In this document: positions 14,917 to 24,397 of the stretch, one piece after another
How the letters are laid out: every line of letters starts with the position of its first letter
How positions within the stretch are numbered: the first letter of the stretch is position 1
NCBI GenBank assembly: GCA_964502885.1
Contig: CAZCXU010000009.1
Location: 1 to 42,909, forward strand
Direction: 5' to 3'
Origin: XYB1-FULL-44-23 sp964502885
GTDB taxonomy: Bacteria > Patescibacteriota > Microgenomatia > CAZETR01 > Amesbacteraceae
Length of the DNA: 42,909 nucleotides
Notes under the pieces: model-generated
Databases searched by the model: none
What the model was told of the DNA's origin: nothing
The model's input: the letters and a program-made list of their open reading frames with translations, nothing else
Program-made: the position numbers and the translations under genes

Positions 14917-15981
14917 CTATTGGATAACCAAAACACTATCCCTCCGCATCTGAGCGGAAACAGCATTCACCGTGGCAAGTGATATAGCAGCAGAAAGAAG
15001 AGATGATCCACCATATGACAAAAGAGGAAGAGTAATACCTGTGATAGGAGCTATTCCGATGTTCATCCCAATATTCACAAATGTCTGGAACCCGAGCATG
15101 GCGAGAGTGGACAAGCAATAAAGTGCAAAGCGCATGTCTGATGTGCTCTGAGAAATGACATATATACGCCAGAAAATCAGTCCATATAGGATAATACACG
15201 TTATCGCACCAACAAAACCCAATTCTTCAGAAATAGAGGCAAAAATAAAATCAGTATGATGCTCTGGAAGAAATTTTAATTGTGTTTGTGTACCGCGACC
15301 CAATCCTCTACCGACAATTTGCCCCGAACCAACAGCAATCGTGGACTGAATAACATGATAACCCTTGCCCAGAGGATCGTGGTTGGGATTTATAAAAGTG
15401 ATTAAACGTTCTCGTTGATACTCGTGAAGCGCAAACTGATATACAGGTACAGCAAGTAGCCCCCCTATCACAAGAAATGCGAATAAGATTTTCAAGGGGA
15501 AACGAGACATGATGATACTTCCCCACCCCACAGCAATGACTAATGTGGTTCCCAAGTCCGGCTGTAAGAATACTATGGATACCGGAACCAAACCCATAAT
15601 CAACAGAAGGATATTCTTGTTTTTTAATGCAGATGCAGCCACAGCAGCAAAACTAATTAACAAAAAGGGTTTCATAAGCTCAGACGGTTGAATGTTTGTA
15701 AAACCCAGGTCAATCCAGCGCTGCGAGCCACGACTGACGAAGCCGAAAACCATAGTTAAAATTGATAGCAGCATAAAAAAACCGTAGCTTAGCCAATGCA
15801 ATGAAAAAATTATTTCTAAATCAATTGCTGTGGTGACTAGAAATATGGCTGCCACCCCAATAGCAAAAAAAAGTTGGGTTTTTGCTAAATCCGGAGCAAC
15901 ACTGCTCAGTATGGAAACGCTTAAAATCAAAAGCAAAAGACTTGGAATTATCAGTAGCCAGTCAAGCTTGGGCCTATTCAT
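14917..15981 (-). CDS. rodA: RodA, SEDS-family peptidoglycan glycosyltransferase
   Basis: The 354 residues form about ten membrane helices with SEDS motifs: GSQRWIDLGFTNIQPSEL in the fourth loop region, the catalytic Asp in FLQPDLGTTLV, HDPLGKGYHVIQS, GRGLGRGTQTQLKFLPE and LPLLSYGGSSLLS. SEDS enzymes polymerise glycan strands from lipid II; RodA serves elongation. RodA rather than FtsW is chosen because the dcw cluster has its own ftsW and the loops fit RodA. The start overlaps the ileS stop as TAATG with GGAG just upstream, so it is co-transcribed and coupled with ileS. Confidence 0.92.
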   Translation of the reverse strand: MNRPKLDWLLIIPSLLLLILSVSILSSVAPDLAKTQLFFAIGVAAIFLVTTAIDLEIIFSLHWLSYGFFMLLSILTMVFGFVSRGSQRWIDLGFTNIQPSELMKPFLLISFAAVAASALKNKNILLLIMGLVPVSIVFLQPDLGTTLVIAVGWGSIIMSRFPLKILFAFLVIGGLLAVPVYQFALHEYQRERLITFINPNHDPLGKGYHVIQSTIAVGSGQIVGRGLGRGTQTQLKFLPEHHTDFIFASISEELGFVGAITCIILYGLIFWRIYVISQSTSDMRFALYCLSTLAMLGFQTFVNIGMNIGIAPITGITLPLLSYGGSSLLSAAISLATVNAVSAQMRRDSVLVIQ

Positions 15982-18890
15982 TACTCCACTAGTTTAACTG
16001 AAATTTCCCTGGCTTCCTTCATATCTAATGACAAAGTCTTTCTTTGCAGCTCTTTTCTTAAGTCCAAGTCGTCAGGCAGAGGTGCTGACAAAATAATTTG
16101 TTGGTCCAAAGCTGCCCCAGCCAACTTTCTTGCTTCTTGTACTTGGCGAATCAGATCGCGGAGACGCCCCTCTGCCATTAGGTTGTCATCAAGGACACAA
16201 TCAAGCTCTACAGATATATCTTCAGCTTTTTTCCAATCTATAGTTTTAATGTTGAGTTCAGATGCAACTAACTGCAGCAGAGCTTCGGACGGCTTTTCAG
16301 TAGGCCAGCTTACCATGATCTTCCGCAAAGGCTGACGAACTTTGAGGTTGGAATCTTTTCGTCGGGATAGACCAAGTTCAACAATCTTGCGAACAACTTT
16401 CATTTGCGAAATAATTTCTTCCTCGTCAATATTTACAGATTCACTAGTCGGCCAGTCTGCCAAATGTACAGATTCCTGTTTTGTGAGGTTTGTAAATATT
16501 TCGTCCGTGATGAACGGCATAAATGGAGCAAGAATTTTAGATAAAGTGATTAAAACGTAATGAATTGTTTGATAACACGATTGTTTATCGACATTATCAT
16601 CAGCAGTCGGACCCACGCGATCACGACTACGACGGATATACCAAAGCGAGAGGTCATTTACGAATTCGGTGATTGATACCGTTGCTGATTGTGCGTCAAA
16701 TTTCTCCAATTCATCAGTGACTTTGAATACCAACTGTTTGAGACGTGCCAATATCCATATATCGAGTATATTGCTGGAGACAATGGATGACGCATCCCCG
16801 GGGGCAAACCCGTCAGTGTTGGCATAAGTGACGAAAAAATTGTAAACGTTCCAGAGCATAAGATGAAATTGACGACGAACCTCGTCCGCCTTTTTGTAAC
16901 CAAAAAGCATGTTAGTCTCTGGATTTTGGCCAGCATACATCCAACGCATTACATCTACCCCCATTTTGTCAGCCCCTTCATTGAACTCGATTGAGTTGCC
17001 CCAGGACTTGTGCATAGGCCGTCCTGTTTCATCCAATAGCGACGCATAACCTAGGACATTCTTGAAGGGGTGCGACTTTCGTAGAACCGTGCTCATGGCG
17101 ATGAGTGAGTAAAACCAATTTTTAAATTGTCCGGGAAAAGATTCAGTAATAAAATCCGCAGGGAACCAATCCTTTGCCATCGTGGAGATGGAAACGATAC
17201 CCGCATCCAGCCAGGGGTTTCCCACATCCGGGATGCGGTCTAGAGGTTGATTGCAGCGGCTACAGGCAATTTTCACTTCATCAATCCAGGGCTTGTGAGG
17301 TGAGTTACCTTCGAACTTATCCCAACCAGAAACCGCACGCTTTTTTAGTTCATCTTTACTACCAATGACATCAAAACGGCGGCAAGAATCACATTCATAT
17401 ATGGGAAGAGAAAGCCCCCAATACCGGTTCTTTTTTGAGATAAGCCAATCGTGCATGTTTTTCAACCAGTCCTGCTCCCTCTCAAGTCCAAAACCAGGAA
17501 TCCAGTTTATTTGTTTGACCACCTCCTGCATTTGCTGTCTGAAGGTTAATTTGTCTGAATGAGTAGGATCTTCTTTGTCCATGGCTATGTACCACTCATC
17601 TGCTACTTTCCATACCAATTCCGCCTTACAACGCCAACATGCCGGATAGCGGTGTTTGTATGGCAAAATTTGAAAAATCCATGATGAACCTGATTCTGAT
17701 TGATGATGCGCTTTAAGGTATTCCAAGATAATCTCCGGATGTTTTTTGGCATTGAGGCCAGAAAACTCTCCCATATTTGACAGATAGTCGGCATTGTCTG
17801 CAATCACAGGGATGAGAGGAAGTCCCAGTTTTTTTCCAAGCTTAAAATCTTCCTCACCGGCAGAGACTGCAGTATGGACAAGGCCGGTTCCCTCGGTGGT
17901 AGTAATAGGCATAATTAGCGGGTCTGTTGCTACTACTATGTGAAATTTTCCGGAATTTACTTTTGCTACTTCCACAACCGCCGGTAAATCATCGAATGGA
18001 GACGAATATGAAAGTCCAACTAACTGTGTCCCTTTTTGAGTCTTCAATACTTTGTATTTGGTCTTTCCGAACACTTTAGAAGCCAGATCCTCGGCAACCC
18101 AATAGCTTTCTTTTGAATCGATACTGATAAGCGAATAATTAATGTTGCTGTCTACAGCCACGGCGACGTTCGCGGGCAACGTCCATGGGGTGGTAGTCCA
18201 AACTAAAAGGTACTCCGCATCGCGGTCAATTACGGGAAGTTTGAGAAAAACTGAGTCGTGGGTAATCTCTTTATAGTCTTCAGTAAGAATTTCGTGTTGG
18301 GAAATGGCCGTCTCACAGCGGGGACACCAGGGAACAGAGTCGTGCCCCTTGTAAATCCAACCCCGACTATGGCACTCTTTCAGAAACTCCCAAATACTGT
18401 AATTATTGTTGTCAGACATTGTAAAGTAGGAGTTATCCCAATCCATAAAATAGCCCAGACGCTGGCTCTGCTGGGTCTGAATTGCGGAATACTTCATTAC
18501 TCTTTCCTTACACTTATTTACAAAATTGGCAACGCCGTAGTTCTCGATGTCTTTTTTTGACTTAAATCCCAGCTCTTTTTCGACTTCAACTTCGACCCAA
18601 AGTCCCTGACAATCAAAGCCGTTTTGAAATCTGCCGGCTTCTCCTTTCATGTTGTGATATCGCTGCCATAAGTCTTTATAGGTGCGACCCCAGGCATGAT
18701 GAACACCCATGGGGTTATTGGCGGTAATAGGGCCATCCAAGAATGAAAATTTCTTTTTTGATCCAATGTTCTTTTGTAAATACTTGGTCACAATTCCATT
18801 CGCATCCCAGTGCTCCATGAGTCGCCTTTCAAGCGTCGGAAAGTCAGTCTGTAATTGAACCGGATTGAAAGTATCTTTGGAGTTTGACAT
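15981..18890 (-). CDS. ileS: Isoleucyl-tRNA synthetase (variant HIGH and KMSKS motifs)
   Basis: The 969-residue class Ia synthetase charges tRNA-Ile. Visible parts in order: FLDGPITANNPMGVHHAWGR holds the HIGH-equivalent; the editing domain contains LVWTTTPWTLPAN and GTGLVHTAV; zinc-like pairs are CPRC, CWRC, CDSC and CSRC; GNPWLDAG follows; and the KMSKS position reads MHKSWGNS. The anticodon-binding helical domain follows (LWYIRRSRDRVG). The MHKSWGN form is found in a subgroup of bacterial IleRS, so the enzyme is likely active. The ATG at 18890 is chosen over the TTG at 18917: the TTG lies inside the -10 box, whereas the ATG has a GAGAG element upstream. It overlaps rodA by 1 nt. Confidence 0.96.
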   Translation of the reverse strand: MSNSKDTFNPVQLQTDFPTLERRLMEHWDANGIVTKYLQKNIGSKKKFSFLDGPITANNPMGVHHAWGRTYKDLWQRYHNMKGEAGRFQNGFDCQGLWVEVEVEKELGFKSKKDIENYGVANFVNKCKERVMKYSAIQTQQSQRLGYFMDWDNSYFTMSDNNNYSIWEFLKECHSRGWIYKGHDSVPWCPRCETAISQHEILTEDYKEITHDSVFLKLPVIDRDAEYLLVWTTTPWTLPANVAVAVDSNINYSLISIDSKESYWVAEDLASKVFGKTKYKVLKTQKGTQLVGLSYSSPFDDLPAVVEVAKVNSGKFHIVVATDPLIMPITTTEGTGLVHTAVSAGEEDFKLGKKLGLPLIPVIADNADYLSNMGEFSGLNAKKHPEIILEYLKAHHQSESGSSWIFQILPYKHRYPACWRCKAELVWKVADEWYIAMDKEDPTHSDKLTFRQQMQEVVKQINWIPGFGLEREQDWLKNMHDWLISKKNRYWGLSLPIYECDSCRRFDVIGSKDELKKRAVSGWDKFEGNSPHKPWIDEVKIACSRCNQPLDRIPDVGNPWLDAGIVSISTMAKDWFPADFITESFPGQFKNWFYSLIAMSTVLRKSHPFKNVLGYASLLDETGRPMHKSWGNSIEFNEGADKMGVDVMRWMYAGQNPETNMLFGYKKADEVRRQFHLMLWNVYNFFVTYANTDGFAPGDASSIVSSNILDIWILARLKQLVFKVTDELEKFDAQSATVSITEFVNDLSLWYIRRSRDRVGPTADDNVDKQSCYQTIHYVLITLSKILAPFMPFITDEIFTNLTKQESVHLADWPTSESVNIDEEEIISQMKVVRKIVELGLSRRKDSNLKVRQPLRKIMVSWPTEKPSEALLQLVASELNIKTIDWKKAEDISVELDCVLDDNLMAEGRLRDLIRQVQEARKLAGAALDQQIILSAPLPDDLDLRKELQRKTLSLDMKEAREISVKLVE

Positions 18891-18916
18891 AAATAGACTC
18901 TCTGTCGATATTCGCA

Positions 18917-18946
18917 ATTATAGTCGTTGATAGCCGGCGTTGGCAA
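18917..18946 (-). promoter_or_regulatory. Sigma-70-type promoter of ileS-rodA
   Basis: TTGCCA (18946-18941, five of six) is separated by 18 nt from a perfect TATAAT (18922-18917). The expected start near 18910 gives a 20-nt leader with GAGAG before the ATG at 18890. The promoter sits directly after the ftsZ stop and decides the ileS start. Confidence 0.7.
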
Positions 18947-18963
18947 TTGAGGCAAGATCTCGA

Positions 18964-20187
18964 CTATCGTTTGTTACGGAGGAAAGCAGGTATGTCCCAA
19001 TCTTCTTCGTTGCCAGAAGTATCAGCCTGCTGACTTGCACTCTGGGATCGCACATCATCAAAGTCCTGGCGGTTTTGCTCATCGCGATCTGTGTCATCGG
19101 TTGATAACTGGGGGCGGGTTGCCGCTATGGGGCGGCCAGATTTTGGCTTTTCGCTGACTATGCCAGAATTAACCTGTCCGGAAAGCGATACGGGGCGATT
19201 CCGTGAAACCAGGTTTGCCAGACGAGACCTGGTCTCATCAAATCCGGTGGCAATTACAGTAATCTTCATTTGATCAATCAGTTTTTCATTTATGGCTGAA
19301 CCGAAAATGATATTTGCGTCAGCATCGGCAGCATCAGAAATAATTCTGGCCGCCTCATCCACCTCCAACATGGTCATGTCCGGACCACCGATAATGTTGA
19401 AGAGCACACCCTTGGCTCCCTCGATCGAAACCTCTAGGAGAGGAGATGACACTGCAGCCCGAGCTGCCATTTGGGCGCGATTTTCGCCAACACCAGTTCC
19501 TATGCCCATAAGCGCAGACCCCGCGTCTTTCATGATTGCTTTCACATCAGCAAAGTCAACATTTATCAAGCCCGGGACTGTAATGATATCCGATATACCC
19601 TGAACTCCTTGTGTTAGTACACCGTCTGCCACCCGAAAGGCTTCGAGCAAAGTCATTTTGCGGTCCACGACATCCATGAGGCGCTGGTTAGGGATGACTA
19701 TTAGGGTGTCCACCTTGTCTTTTAGCTTGGCTATCCCATCTTCGGCATTTACCATACGACGAGCACCTTCAAAAGCAAATGGTTTTGTGACGATTGCTAC
19801 AGTGAGAGCTCCAAGCTCCTTGGCAATTTCGGCGATAACCGGAGCAGCGCCAGTGCCGGTACCCCCTCCCATACCTGCAGTGATAAAGATCATGTCAGAG
19901 TCCAACAAATACTCCTTTATTTTTTCGCGTGACTCTTCGGCTGCCTGGGCACCAATATCAGGATTTCCGCCAGATCCGAGTCCGCGTGTGAGATTTTCGC
20001 CGATTTGAAGTTTGGTTTCGGCCAGATTTGTAAGCAGAACTTGGGCATCAGTATTGACCACTATAAAATCCACTCCGTTTATTGCGCTGCTTGCTATCAT
20101 AGAATTCAAAGCGTTTCCACCGCCTCCGCCAACTCCAACCACCTTTATCCTGGCTAATCGTCCAACATCGGGTTTAACTAGTGCCAT
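18964..20187 (-). CDS. ftsZ: Cell division protein FtsZ
   Basis: This is a 407-residue tubulin-like GTPase. It has GVGGGGGNALN near the N-terminus, the tubulin signature GGGTGTGAAPVIAEIA, NVDFADVKAIM with the T7-loop-type acidic residues, an acidic low-complexity linker (about 340-395) and the C-terminal peptide DWDIPAFLRNKR, which binds FtsA and other partners. It forms the Z ring at mid-cell. It is last in the dcw cluster, 99 nt after ftsA. No Shine-Dalgarno is evident before the ATG. Confidence 0.98.
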   Translation of the reverse strand: MALVKPDVGRLARIKVVGVGGGGGNALNSMIASSAINGVDFIVVNTDAQVLLTNLAETKLQIGENLTRGLGSGGNPDIGAQAAEESREKIKEYLLDSDMIFITAGMGGGTGTGAAPVIAEIAKELGALTVAIVTKPFAFEGARRMVNAEDGIAKLKDKVDTLIVIPNQRLMDVVDRKMTLLEAFRVADGVLTQGVQGISDIITVPGLINVDFADVKAIMKDAGSALMGIGTGVGENRAQMAARAAVSSPLLEVSIEGAKGVLFNIIGGPDMTMLEVDEAARIISDAADADANIIFGSAINEKLIDQMKITVIATGFDETRSRLANLVSRNRPVSLSGQVNSGIVSEKPKSGRPIAATRPQLSTDDTDRDEQNRQDFDDVRSQSASQQADTSGNEEDWDIPAFLRNKR

Positions 20188-20224
20188 AAAATATGCAGAT
20201 ACACTACTTTCTTTCGGGGCAGCA

Positions 20225-20239
20225 TCCCATTTTTTGGGA
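20225..20239 (-). other. Small inverted repeat between ftsA and ftsZ
   Basis: In the 99-nt ftsA-ftsZ spacer, TCCCA and TGGGA flank five T (minus: five A). The 5-bp stem is weak and is not followed by a T run on minus, so it is unlikely to be a terminator. The rest of the spacer contains nothing I can assign. Confidence 0.25.
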
Positions 20240-20286
20240 AATTATTCAATGGGCAAAAGATTTCGGTCTGATTGTATCAATCTGTT

Positions 20287-21555
20287 TCAAGGTAGTAAAG
20301 ACTTAATAAATCCTGCGACCTTGCTTGCGATTCCTTTCAGAGGAATTTTATTTGTGGACGGCAACGATGACAGCAAATTTCCTGAAGAGGACGAATCGGA
20401 GTCTAGTAGAGAATTACGCGCGTGCTTAAGTAAACCTACGGCGGTTGCGTAGGGGGGGGTATTTATCTCATCAATAAGTCCTGAAATGTTTGTGGGAGTG
20501 CCGATCCGAACCGGCATACTCATGATTCTTTTTGCAGAATCGAGAATCCCTACAGTGGAAGCTCCCCCACCCGTAAGAATAATTCCTGAAGGGGTAAGAC
20601 CTGCAAACCCGCTTTTCTTTACTTCTGAGGCAATCATTTGAAACATCTCATTGAGACGTGGGCGAATTATGCCTTCGACTAATGTTTTTTTGGAAACTGT
20701 CTTGATTTCCTCCGGCAGATTCAGACTGGAAATGTCCAGGTCATCTTCCTTGGATTTATCCTTACCCATATAGATTTTGAGGCTTTCAGCGCTTTCTAGT
20801 GAAACCCGCAGTCCGGCAGCCAGATCTTTGGTGACATTTATTGCCCCCACCGGCAATACAGCCGAATACGATAAGCCGCCTTCTACATAGATAGCCAAAC
20901 TCATTGTACCTCCACCAATATCGACCAATATAGCCCCCAGCTCCTTTTCAGTATCAGACAATACAGCCTCACATGATGCTAGGCCAGAAAAGACTAAACC
21001 ATTTATACTGCAGCCCACTTCATTAACACATTTGGTGAGATTGCGAATGACTGGCGATGACCCGGTTACTATGTGTGTATCTACTTCCAAGCGGACACCT
21101 GTCATACCTGATGGGTCTTTTACTCCACCTTGGTTATCAACCGTGAACTGCATAGGTAATACATGAATTACTTCAGATGAAGAAGGCAAAGAGATTGCCC
21201 TTGCAGCTTCCAGAACCCGCCTTGCGTCTTCCGAAGTAATCTCTCCCTGTGGATGGGATACGGCAACCACACCATGACTATTTTGGGAACCGATGTGCGC
21301 TCCCCCAACTGCAACCCAAGCTTTGGAGAGGTTGTACCCGGCCATTCGTTCAGCCGCCTCAACAGCCTCAGTAATAGAACCGACAGCTTCTTCAATGTTC
21401 ACAATCTGCCCCTTCTTTACACCACGGGACTTGGCTGTGGCTGCTCCAACTATATGGATCTTAGATTCCGATTCTTCTTCCCTCACCTGAGCTATGAGAA
21501 CGGCTGTCTTTGAACTTCCTATGTCTATTGATGAAATTACTCTGCTTTTTGCCAT
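20287..21555 (-). CDS. ftsA: Cell division protein FtsA
   Basis: The 422-residue actin-like ATPase has SSIDIGSSKTAVLIAQV (phosphate 1), the 1C subdomain (GVVAVSHPQGEI), ILVDIGGGTMSLAIY (phosphate 2) and GIILTGGGAST (adenosine motif). It ends with a short amphipathic helix (IASKVAGFIKSLLP) behind a Ser-rich linker, the membrane-targeting element. FtsA tethers FtsZ to the membrane and recruits later divisome proteins. It starts 1 nt after the ftsQ stop. Confidence 0.97.
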   Translation of the reverse strand: MAKSRVISSIDIGSSKTAVLIAQVREEESESKIHIVGAATAKSRGVKKGQIVNIEEAVGSITEAVEAAERMAGYNLSKAWVAVGGAHIGSQNSHGVVAVSHPQGEITSEDARRVLEAARAISLPSSSEVIHVLPMQFTVDNQGGVKDPSGMTGVRLEVDTHIVTGSSPVIRNLTKCVNEVGCSINGLVFSGLASCEAVLSDTEKELGAILVDIGGGTMSLAIYVEGGLSYSAVLPVGAINVTKDLAAGLRVSLESAESLKIYMGKDKSKEDDLDISSLNLPEEIKTVSKKTLVEGIIRPRLNEMFQMIASEVKKSGFAGLTPSGIILTGGGASTVGILDSAKRIMSMPVRIGTPTNISGLIDEINTPPYATAVGLLKHARNSLLDSDSSSSGNLLSSLPSTNKIPLKGIASKVAGFIKSLLP

Positions 21556-21556
21556 T

Positions 21557-22252
21557 TTAAAATGTAAGTGTTGGACTACTAAACCTTAGATCAATTATGG
21601 ACGGCATCTTCGCAAGTATTTTACTTCTAGCTAAAATGACTTGTAAAGTAGGATACCAATCTTTGGAAAGATGCTTTAAATCTAAAATAATCTTTGTATT
21701 GTTCGCTAAATATATAGATAATTGGTCATTAACTGTCTGTCCATGAATAGCTCCCAAATTAAGCTGAGAAACCTGCGCAAGAACTTGTAAGGCTGAGGTT
21801 TCCAATTCCGACAATTTGTCACCGCTTTTAAATGATTGCGTTGCAACCAATAAGGGGAGATTGCTTTTGGTTACTGACTCGATAACTACCCCATCTTCGT
21901 CCACTATGTACTTTGCTCCCAAAACCTGAGATCCCACAGTGCCCAACGGCTTGCGACTCTGGACGCTGACTATCAAAGTTCTCGGCAGCCGACGATGCAA
22001 TGCAATCGATTTGACTTCGGGAAATTTTTCTAGAGTTTTTTTGACCTTATCATGAGGAAGAGGTTTTAAAAGCGAAACTTGGACAAATCCGCCGAGCTCC
22101 TGAAAATACTTTTCCGGACAGGTGCCGAATTGAGTATAACACTCTATCTGCGAAGCTTTGAGATTAGATGCGAGTAATAACCAAACAGGAAAGAATGCGG
22201 CAAAAGAACATGCGACTATTAAAAATGATGTTTTTCGTGACCTGCGGGTCAT
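21557..22252 (-). CDS. ftsQ: Cell division protein FtsQ/DivIB
   Basis: The 231-residue bitopic protein has a short basic N-terminus, one membrane helix (about 10-28), a POTRA domain (LLKPLPHDKVKKTLEKF, PEVKSIALHRRLPRTL, VQSRKPLG) and a beta domain with YIVDEDGVVIE. FtsQ links FtsA/FtsZ to FtsL, FtsB and FtsI. The position between murG and ftsA and the 4-nt ATGA overlap with murG support the call. The C-terminal tail is short. Confidence 0.9.
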   Translation of the reverse strand: MTRRSRKTSFLIVACSFAAFFPVWLLLASNLKASQIECYTQFGTCPEKYFQELGGFVQVSLLKPLPHDKVKKTLEKFPEVKSIALHRRLPRTLIVSVQSRKPLGTVGSQVLGAKYIVDEDGVVIESVTKSNLPLLVATQSFKSGDKLSELETSALQVLAQVSQLNLGAIHGQTVNDQLSIYLANNTKIILDLKHLSKDWYPTLQVILARSKILAKMPSIIDLRFSSPTLTF

Positions 22253-23346
22253 ATATTGAACTCCCGGGAAATTAAGTCGATTAACCGATTAGTGCCATCA
22301 AGCGGAACCGACAAAGGGGATACAGATAAGTTGGATACTCTTTCAATTGCACGACACAAAGCTTCGGGGGTTAGGCTACTTTGCTCCAGTATCACGGCCT
22401 GGCTTGCGGCCTCAAGCAGTTTGGCGTTGTGCAGTTGTTCTGAGTGCGACGCCCAACTGAGTGGAATGAGCACACTTGGCGTACCCAGCGCTGCTAGTTC
22501 GTATACTGTGTGGGCCCCCGATCGACCAATTACTACCCCTGAATTTGCAAGCATTTCAGCAACTCCAGATGGAGGTAAATAGTCATAAATCGAATATTTT
22601 CTTGCTAAATCAGGCGGTAAGTGACTCTTAATTTCCTGAGCTTTTTGGTAATCCATAAATACTGACGATGATCCTGTTTGATGAATCACCGTGTATCTAG
22701 GTAACAGCACGGTGAGTGCAGCAAAAACTACAGAATTAATCGCATGAGATCCCTGTTTTCCTCCAGTAATAAATATCTGTTTGGTATTGCGGTGTTTTAC
22801 TGGAATTTTTTCCAATATCTCCTTGCGAAGAGGGAGACCTGTAAACACTGTCTTTTTATCAGGATAGTGCGATAGGGATTTTTCCCATGAAAGTGCAATC
22901 TTTTTGGCAAATATGGCTATAAATTTATTTGCCCATCCGGCCACCGCTGTCTGTTCATGGACGATGACCTGAAGCCCAAGTAATCTGGCACAGAAAGAGA
23001 CCGGCACTCCCAAATAGCCACCAAATGTAACGACGCCTTTGAGCCGCTTGCCAAATTTGAGACGATAGAACAATAAGTACAAAAATGCCTGAACAAAGCC
23101 GAACGGAACGCGGGCAAGCCTTACAGGATTATAAGTCGCATAGACCTTGCCTGCCAGTAGATTGATAAATTTAAAGTTAGCGGTACTGACTTCCCGGTAC
23201 TCAGCGGAATCCGACCTGTCTTTCCACATTGAATGACGATGTCCAAACCATATTATTGTAGCTCTGTGCCTATCCCTTAGCTCTCTGGCCACCTCAAGTG
23301 CTGCCGTATGGTGGCCCCCAGTGAATATTATGACAGGATCAGGCAT
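22249..23346 (-). CDS. murG: MurG, undecaprenyl-PP-MurNAc-pentapeptide GlcNAc transferase
   Basis: The 365-residue GT28 enzyme converts lipid I to lipid II on the inner face of the membrane. The N-terminal glycine loop is FTGGHHTAALEVA, shorter than the usual GGTGGH form. GVVTFGGYLGVPV, VHEQTAVAGWANK, ITGGKQGSHAIN and GRSGAHTVYELAALG follow in MurG order, and the last contains the UDP-GlcNAc-binding Ser-Gly-Ala. The ATG at 23346 (8-nt overlap with ftsW) is preferred to the TTG at 23358. It is flanked by ftsW and ftsQ as in typical dcw clusters. Confidence 0.94.
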   Translation of the reverse strand: MPDPVIIFTGGHHTAALEVARELRDRHRATIIWFGHRHSMWKDRSDSAEYREVSTANFKFINLLAGKVYATYNPVRLARVPFGFVQAFLYLLFYRLKFGKRLKGVVTFGGYLGVPVSFCARLLGLQVIVHEQTAVAGWANKFIAIFAKKIALSWEKSLSHYPDKKTVFTGLPLRKEILEKIPVKHRNTKQIFITGGKQGSHAINSVVFAALTVLLPRYTVIHQTGSSSVFMDYQKAQEIKSHLPPDLARKYSIYDYLPPSGVAEMLANSGVVIGRSGAHTVYELAALGTPSVLIPLSWASHSEQLHNAKLLEAASQAVILEQSSLTPEALCRAIERVSNLSVSPLSVPLDGTNRLIDLISREFNI

Positions 23347-24397
23347 TTTTTTTGGCAATATTTATTAATATACCCGTCGAGGTTAACATTATCACCAATG
23401 AAGAACCACCATACGAAATAAAGGTCAGGGGAATACCGGTAAGGGGAGCAAGGGCACTAATTGCCGAAATATTAAGAAAGGCCTGAAAACCGATTACAGA
23501 AATCAAACACAAAGCGAGGTTTGATGAGAATTTGTTTGAAGCTTCCCTGGCAACTTTTAAGCCTCGCAGTACTAAAGCCAGATAACAACCCAATATTGGC
23601 AATGTTCCCATCAGTCCCAACTCCTCCCCGATAATGGCAAATATCGAGTCGGTAGTAGTTTCGGGTAAAAAGGCGTACTTCTGCCGAGATTGACCTAAAC
23701 CCACTCCAAACGGCCCTCCAGACCCCAACGCAATCAAGGCTTGTCGGATTTGGTATGAAGACCCCAACGGATCATGGGAGATGTCCAGAAACGACTTGAC
23801 GCGCCCCAGGCGATACGGCGATATCAGAATGACCATACCCACAGCGATGATCCCCAAAAGGCCGGCAATAAATAGTTTTTTCAATTGGCCGCCACTACCA
23901 AAATAGAGAGCAACACACATTCCAGTTACCACCAAAGCTGTACCCAAGTCAGGTTCAAGAATGATCAAGGCGATTACTGCCAATGAAGTTACAACAAATT
24001 GAGCATGTTTACCTGTTTTTGTCAGTAGTGAAGAAAAATAAATCGCTGAACAAAGCTTGGCCACTTCGGCTGGCTGTACGGTAAATAAACCAAAGTCGAT
24101 CCAGCGTCTCGCCCCCATTATTTTATTGCCAATACCCGGGATAAGGACCAAAACTAAAAGCACTAAGGATGAGAGATACAAAGTGAATGCATATTTTTGC
24201 AAGCGCAAATGATCAAATTTTGAAAAAAATACAAGGCTCGCTGCGGCAATAGTCAGCCAACCAGCTTGGAGTTTAAAGTAATACCACTTGTCTGAAAAGT
24301 TTCTGGCCGCATCTACGACGGATGAGCTCCCTACCATTAAAAGCCCAAACAGGGAAAGGGAAATAGCGAGTATAAAAATGACTTTAGCATCAGACAT
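23339..24397 (-). CDS. ftsW: FtsW, SEDS-family division peptidoglycan glycosyltransferase
   Basis: The 352 residues hold about ten membrane helices with MGARRWIDFGLFTVQPAE, the catalytic Asp in LEPDLGTALV, HDPLGSSYQIRQA, GVGLGQSRQKYAFLPE and ISYGGSSLV. FtsW polymerises lipid II at the division site together with FtsI. Its start directly follows the mraY stop (TAA ATG), and its end overlaps murG. The position in the dcw cluster separates it from rodA at 14917. Confidence 0.95.
   Translation of the reverse strand: MSDAKVIFILAISLSLFGLLMVGSSSVVDAARNFSDKWYYFKLQAGWLTIAAASLVFFSKFDHLRLQKYAFTLYLSSLVLLVLVLIPGIGNKIMGARRWIDFGLFTVQPAEVAKLCSAIYFSSLLTKTGKHAQFVVTSLAVIALIILEPDLGTALVVTGMCVALYFGSGGQLKKLFIAGLLGIIAVGMVILISPYRLGRVKSFLDISHDPLGSSYQIRQALIALGSGGPFGVGLGQSRQKYAFLPETTTDSIFAIIGEELGLMGTLPILGCYLALVLRGLKVAREASNKFSSNLALCLISVIGFQAFLNISAISALAPLTGIPLTFISYGGSSLVIMLTSTGILINIAKKNA

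Noticed and set aside
18891..18917. TTG start for ileS
   Set aside because: The TTG lies inside a perfect -10 hexamer; the ATG at 18890 has an upstream GAGAG.
20012..20452. Long plus-strand open frame opposite ftsZ/ftsA
   Set aside because: It is antisense to two well-supported genes and has low-complexity composition typical of a shadow frame.
23347..23358. TTG start for murG
   Set aside because: The in-frame ATG at 23346 gives an 8-nt overlap with ftsW and the normal MurG N-terminus.
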